Origin: Chloroflexota bacterium
Lineage (GTDB): Bacteria > Chloroflexota > Anaerolineae > Anaerolineales > Villigracilaceae
NCBI GenBank assembly: GCA_021795965.1
Contig: JAJYOU010000007.1
Location: forward strand, 1 to 64,000
Reading direction: 5' to 3'
DNA length: 64,000 nt
Every line of letters starts with the position of its first letter. Position 1 is the stretch's first letter. The notes under the pieces were generated by a model. It did not search any database, had not been told where the DNA came from, and saw only the letters and a program-made list of their open reading frames with translations. This document shows positions 60,303 to 64,000 of the stretch, piece after piece. Made by a program: the position numbers and the translations under genes.

Positions 60303-60913
60303 AGGATTTTTCTTTCTGCCGCATCAAAAGCGGCGCAGTCAAATTGAGCAGATATGGTATTCGGATAATTTTCTGCGAAAAGTGACCAGATCATCTGGTC
60401 TGACGGATGTCCATATGCGTAGCTCCGCTTATGAAGGATAGCTTCTTGCGCGTAGCCCAATTTTCGGGGTATCGCAGCCGATGGAATATTTTCAGTCGAA
60501 CAATGGATTTCAACTCTCGTCACTTTATGAATTTCAAACGCCACCCTCGTCAAAGCTGCAGAGCTTTCTGTCGCATACCCGTGGTTGATAAAATCCTTGT
60601 GAATCCAATAACCAATTTCGATCGCACCCGGTCCAACGCGTGGGTGCAGCCCTGTACTGCCAATTAAGCGGGTCTCTTCAGGATTAAATATTCCATAAAT
60701 GTAATCAATATTTTGATCAAAATTTGCCCGCATTTGCCTCAATCGATCAATTTTGTTGGATAATGGCTCAGGTTCTGCGGTGGACCATGGCATCCAGGGT
60801 AACAAATGCTCCAGGCTTTCGCTGATGGATCGTTGCATTAATACCGCGTCCGCTGGGGCGTAGCAGCGAATCACGAGATGGGGGGTGATGATGCGGTAAG
60901 CCGGGTTAAACAT
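60299..60913 (-). CDS. GNAT N-acetyltransferase (RimJ/RimL-like)
   Basis: A 204-residue GNAT protein. It begins ITPHLVIRCYAPADAVLM, carries the acetyl-CoA-binding region GPGAIEIGYWIHKDFINHGYATESSAAL and VEIHCSTENIPSAAIPRKLGY, all typical of the RimJ/RimL group that acetylates ribosomal proteins, other N-termini or small molecules. AGGAGA stands before the ATG. Its stop overlaps the start of the UroD-like gene by 4 bp. Substrate unknown. Confidence 0.87.
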   Translation of the reverse strand: MFNPAYRIITPHLVIRCYAPADAVLMQRSISESLEHLLPWMPWSTAEPEPLSNKIDRLRQMRANFDQNIDYIYGIFNPEETRLIGSTGLHPRVGPGAIEIGYWIHKDFINHGYATESSAALTRVAFEIHKVTRVEIHCSTENIPSAAIPRKLGYAQEAILHKRSYAYGHPSDQMIWSLFAENYPNTISAQFDCAAFDAAERKIL

Positions 60914-60934
60914 CTTTCTCCTGTTAAATTTGCC

Positions 60935-62506
60935 TTATTGATTCTGCTTGATCATACAAAAAACCGCCCCATCCCTGCCAATTGTATGGACGACGGGTAA
61001 TTTTCGCAAAACGGATCGTATATCAAGATCGCCCCTCGTATGGAACAGGATCAAGTCTCCCTTTCCAATGGCGGTCTCAGGTTCTTTTTGGAGGTCAATC
61101 ATATTGCCACCATGATTGTAATACTCGGCGAGATCAAATTCTCTCTGAATATGCAGCGGCGAACCAGGCTTGTTTAATTGTGTCCATTCCACTGCCTCTT
61201 TGTAACACGTCAGCCAATAATCAGTTTCATAATTTCGATAGGCACCTGTTAATCCATTCACAAATTGGTTGTAATAAGCGTACTCATAGGGATAAAGATG
61301 GATGATTCCAAAAACTCCAGGCGCCATTAATGCCATGACGAGTATCACAAAAATCGGTGCTCTTAATTTTTGCCAGAACCATTCGAATGCAAATCCAATT
61401 ACGGCAAAAACCGGCGGCATGATAAAGAGGAAATGACGAAATCCATCGTAAACCGAAGGCCGGTTGTAAACCAGGTAAGCCATCATGAAAACAAATAATC
61501 CAAGAAAGAGAGAGGAATCCCGCCAATCAATATTTTTTTGGATCATTCTTTTGATCATCAAAATTAGACCCGCAAGAAAGAGGATCCAGGTTGGTTCGGT
61601 TAAGGTGATGAACATCATTTCCAAAAGATACCGGCGGGGCATGGCGTTTGCCCTGAACAGCTGCCCCTCGAACAAGACCGCCAGTTCAGTTGGATTATTG
61701 GACATATGTTTCAGAACTTCGATGAAGCGGTCGACCGGGCTGGACCATAAATACGGCCAGAAAATGAACATGACTGCGATCGAAAGGAGCGCGTATAAAA
61801 GGAAGTAAAAGCTCGATCGCCAACTTCTTTTGAGAATAAAATAGATAAAAATCAGGATTCCTGCCAGGGGTCCGATGATGCGAGTTGCACTCGAAAGACC
61901 CAGTAGCAGCACTGCCGCGATAAAAGTTTTCCAGGGGAATCCCTTGTTTTCGGTTAAACGGTCGACCAGGTTAAATCCAAATAACATGGAGAATAGGAAT
62001 AAAACCATGAAAGGGATATCTTTTGGATTGATAAACGCGTGCCCCCAAAAAACAGGCTGCCAGGAAAAAAATGCTGTCGCTGCCGCCGCTGACCATGGAG
62101 AGATCCAGCGCCTGATCAAAAAAAAGAAACCGATCAACCCAGCCTGAAAAGTTAGAAAATTGACAAGGTGCCAGGCAGGAGCCAGGTCAGCGTTTGCCGC
62201 TGACATGATAAATTGTTCCACCGGGTGGGCTAAAAGCAGGTAAGCCGGTCCATAAATTTTGTGGTCTTCAGGGCTTTTGCCAAAAACTTGTTCAAAATCA
62301 AATCCCGGTGAAAATGCCTGCGGGGTGTACGCCATTCGGATGGAATCTGCGTAATTATAGAATAAAGGCTCATCCCACGACATGCCGTAGGCTCGAAATG
62401 TTAAAATTCCGCTCACGATATTAATTCCTAACAATATCAAAAGCGGAAAAAAGGTTTTCTTGACAAACCGGTCCAGCAGCTCATTCATTTTCATGTATTT
62501 GATCAT
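60935..62506 (-). CDS. GT-C fold membrane glycosyltransferase (GT39/ArnT/PMT-like)
   Basis: A 523-residue polytopic membrane protein with about eleven helices. The first external loop contains GMSWDEPLFYNYADS, holding the Asp-Glu motif used by GT-C enzymes, and HPVEQFIMSA follows. Helices and the long C-terminal external part match lipid-linked sugar transferases of the PMT/ArnT type. Acceptor and sugar unknown. The frame offers starts at 62506, 62494 and 62488; the 5' end overlaps the ATPase gene stop by about 26 bp with the longest. Uncertainty is in the start, not the class. Confidence 0.85.
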   Translation of the reverse strand: MIKYMKMNELLDRFVKKTFFPLLILLGINIVSGILTFRAYGMSWDEPLFYNYADSIRMAYTPQAFSPGFDFEQVFGKSPEDHKIYGPAYLLLAHPVEQFIMSAANADLAPAWHLVNFLTFQAGLIGFFFLIRRWISPWSAAAATAFFSWQPVFWGHAFINPKDIPFMVLFLFSMLFGFNLVDRLTENKGFPWKTFIAAVLLLGLSSATRIIGPLAGILIFIYFILKRSWRSSFYFLLYALLSIAVMFIFWPYLWSSPVDRFIEVLKHMSNNPTELAVLFEGQLFRANAMPRRYLLEMMFITLTEPTWILFLAGLILMIKRMIQKNIDWRDSSLFLGLFVFMMAYLVYNRPSVYDGFRHFLFIMPPVFAVIGFAFEWFWQKLRAPIFVILVMALMAPGVFGIIHLYPYEYAYYNQFVNGLTGAYRNYETDYWLTCYKEAVEWTQLNKPGSPLHIQREFDLAEYYNHGGNMIDLQKEPETAIGKGDLILFHTRGDLDIRSVLRKLPVVHTIGRDGAVFCMIKQNQ

Positions 62507-63701
62507 CCAAAGATATAAGCAGCTGGTTTAATTCCTTTTCTTCATCATTTTGAATATTGAAATATTCTGTGATGAAACCGGATCGCCGCATGCGCAACGA
62601 CATGGGCGCAACGCTCGCCAAATCCACATTGGTGACCACTTCCCGACCGTCTGCGGCTGCGTAGGCTCTTGCGGCTTCAAACCAGGTTATTTCTGCACGC
62701 AGGGAATCAATCTTTAATTTCTGAATCAATTGAATCGCTGTATTTGCCAATTCATCAGGCAGGAGCACATGGGGCAATCGCATCCTGGCTTCCTGCAGCT
62801 CCTGTTTGGCGAATAGACTTTGGTCAGCATAAGCGCTTATCAAGGAGCGGGGATTCGTCAAATAAGCTTTTACCCTGGCATAGGCTTCAAGCCGCTCTTC
62901 GGTAATTTTCAGACCGCGGACTATGATTCTTAACCCAAACCGGTCGAGGATTTGAGGTCGTAATTTACCTTCTTCCGGGTTCATGGTTCCGATTAGGACG
63001 AAACGGGACCGGTACGTTGCAACCACTGCTCCTCGGCGAACAGTATACAAACCCTGTGCTGCTGCATCCAGGATGGCGTCGATGATTTCATCAGAAAGCA
63101 GATTAATTTCATCGATATATAAGATATTCTTGTCGGCTTGAGCTAGGATTCCACGTCTGATCCGCATGCGATCCTGGACCGCAGCTCGTTCATCGATTCC
63201 TCCGACTACATCCTCAAGCCGCGAATTCAGCGGAAGTTCAACCAATCTCACGCGATCAGGGACCGTTAACGAAATACCAGCGCCATATTTCTGGGCACAT
63301 TCCGGGCAGACTGCATCTATACCCCCAGTTTCGATGTCTTCTGGCAGGCAGCCATAATAGCAGGCGGAACGTTCGATTTGCGGGAGAAGATCGAGCAGAG
63401 ATCTGACGGCTGTTGTTTTTCCGGTTCCTCTTGGTCCCACTAGTAAAATTCCACCGATGTTGGGGTTTATCAAGCCCAACATCAAAGCCAGTTTCATTTC
63501 ATTTTGACCAACCAGAGCCAGGAAAGGAAAAGGCAGTAATTCAGCAATTCCGGAATCCTCCATCTGGTCAAGGCTTTTTATGACACTTTTTCCCGAGGCA
63601 AAATCAAGCAGTTCCTTCAGCGAACGGAATTGCCTGGAGGTTTTTTCGCCATCTTCTGGAAGGTTGATTTCAGAATTTAATTCATGGTTTTGAACTGTCA
63701 T
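62481..63701 (-). CDS. BchI/ChlI-like AAA+ ATPase
   Basis: A 406-residue AAA+ protein of the magnesium chelatase subunit I family. Walker A is [12 protein letters not shown] near residue 88, followed by a cysteine-containing insertion ([11 protein letters not shown] and [10 protein letters not shown]) and Walker [32 protein letters not shown] forms sensor 1 and the arginine finger. It lacks the polyproline and integrin-like parts of subunit D, and neither bchD nor bchH is adjacent, so a chlorophyll role is unlikely; it may serve a MoxR-like chaperone or another chelatase. The start overlaps the thioesterase gene by 20 bp. Confidence 0.83.
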   Translation of the reverse strand: MTVQNHELNSEINLPEDGEKTSRQFRSLKELLDFASGKSVIKSLDQMEDSGIAELLPFPFLALVGQNEMKLALMLGLINPNIGGILLVGPRGTGKTTAVRSLLDLLPQIERSACYYGCLPEDIETGGIDAVCPECAQKYGAGISLTVPDRVRLVELPLNSRLEDVVGGIDERAAVQDRMRIRRGILAQADKNILYIDEINLLSDEIIDAILDAAAQGLYTVRRGAVVATYRSRFVLIGTMNPEEGKLRPQILDRFGLRIIVRGLKITEERLEAYARVKAYLTNPRSLISAYADQSLFAKQELQEARMRLPHVLLPDELANTAIQLIQKLKIDSLRAEITWFEAARAYAAADGREVVTNVDLASVAPMSLRMRRSGFITEYFNIQNDEEKELNQLLISLDDQIHENE

Positions 63702-64000
63702 TATTTTTTAACCGCAGTTTCTGACGCAGGTTTGCTTGTTCCAACCTGGTCTTCTCTTCTTCGGTTTCGCCATAAATTGGCGGAACTGCTACCGGTTTAC
63801 CCTGGTCATCGAGAGCGACATAAACCACGTAGGCGTTGTTGGTATGAATCTTTTTTCCGGTCATCGGATTTTCGGCTTCCACTCTCACTTCGGCTTCCAT
63901 GGAGGTATGACCTGTATAGGTAACCTCGGCTGTCAGGATTACAAGATCGCCAATTTTGATGGGTTGTCGAAAAGTCATCCGATCCACAGCAACGGTAACT
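63682..64000 (-). CDS. Acyl-CoA thioesterase, hotdog fold (partial)
   Basis: The last 105 or so residues of a hotdog thioesterase whose 5' end lies beyond the window; the frame continues open to position 64000. VTVAVDRMTFRQPIKIGDLV, then EVTYTGHTSMEAEVRVEAE and NAYVVYVALDD match the YciA/BFIT class of cytosolic acyl-CoA hydrolases. The C-terminal tail (EEKTRLEQANLRQKL) is the usual helical extension. It probably heads a leftward operon with the BchI-like ATPase gene, which it overlaps by 20 bp. Confidence 0.85.
   Translation of the reverse strand, partial: VTVAVDRMTFRQPIKIGDLVILTAEVTYTGHTSMEAEVRVEAENPMTGKKIHTNNAYVVYVALDDQGKPVAVPPIYGETEEEKTRLEQANLRQKLRLKNNDSSKP

Noticed and set aside
62481-63701. 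Bacteriochlorophyll synthesis gene bchI
   Set aside because: No bchD, bchH or other phototrophy genes occur nearby, so only family-level similarity is claimed.

Overview
The window looks like a chromosomal segment of a Chloroflexota bacterium, probably of the class Anaerolineae. This is inferred from gene content and protein style, not from any marker search: a compact sigma-70, a DUF177-rpoD pairing without rpmF, mreBCD-mrdA-minCDE-rodA in one run, a stand-alone BchI-like ATPase, and a mix of TTG, GTG and apparently leaderless starts. Base composition is near even, with visibly AT-richer stretches around 41.4-47.3 kb and 49-58 kb. I see no tRNA, rRNA, CRISPR array or intact insertion sequence.

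Layout. 0.1-9.6 kb: housekeeping genes (PncC/CinA amidase, nucleosidase, CoA-type Nudix hydrolase, TrmI, S9 peptidase, cysteine desulfurase plus MnmA for tRNA 2-thiouridine, THUMP rRNA methylase, SDR). 9.9-14.5 kb: phosphohexomutase, TatD, polyprenyl synthase, FAD oxidoreductase. 14.6-21.3 kb: DUF177, SigA, MetRS, 6-phosphogluconolactonase and G6PDH. 21.4-31.9 kb: mostly leftward genes for OsmC, a PPC-repeat lipoprotein, surface sugar metabolism (WecB, methyltransferase-GT2 fusion), HAD phosphatase, RluB-type synthase, CBS-ACT regulator, VTT membrane protein, cyclophilin, uridine kinase and two DegV paralogues. 32.2-41.4 kb: rightward cell-shape and division run mreB-mreC-mreD-mrdA-minC-minD-minE-rodA, then gltX.

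41.4-58 kb is the most unusual part. A 171-bp MITE-like element follows gltX. Next comes a tight leftward four-gene operon: receiver-Hpt protein, receiver-CpaE/TadZ ATPase, secreted lytic-transglycosylase-like protein, and a membrane-anchored acidic protein with a segment resembling effector-associated (death-like) domains. SelA, an M24 peptidase and a NYN-LOTUS protein follow. Between the NYN gene and the 3' end of a leftward molybdenum hydroxylase operon is a self-contained non-coding unit on the plus strand: promoter, three tandem GEMM-I (cyclic-di-GMP-type) aptamers and an intrinsic terminator, with no plus-strand gene downstream for about 5 kb. I regard this orphan triple riboswitch RNA as the main discovery candidate; read-through would run antisense to the molybdenum subunit gene.

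58-64 kb holds leftward genes for an adenosine-specific kinase, RsmD, a UroD-family protein, a GNAT acetyltransferase, a GT-C glycosyltransferase, the BchI-like ATPase and a hotdog thioesterase cut by the window edge. Recurrent -10 boxes 6-8 nt before start codons suggest leaderless mRNAs are common here.
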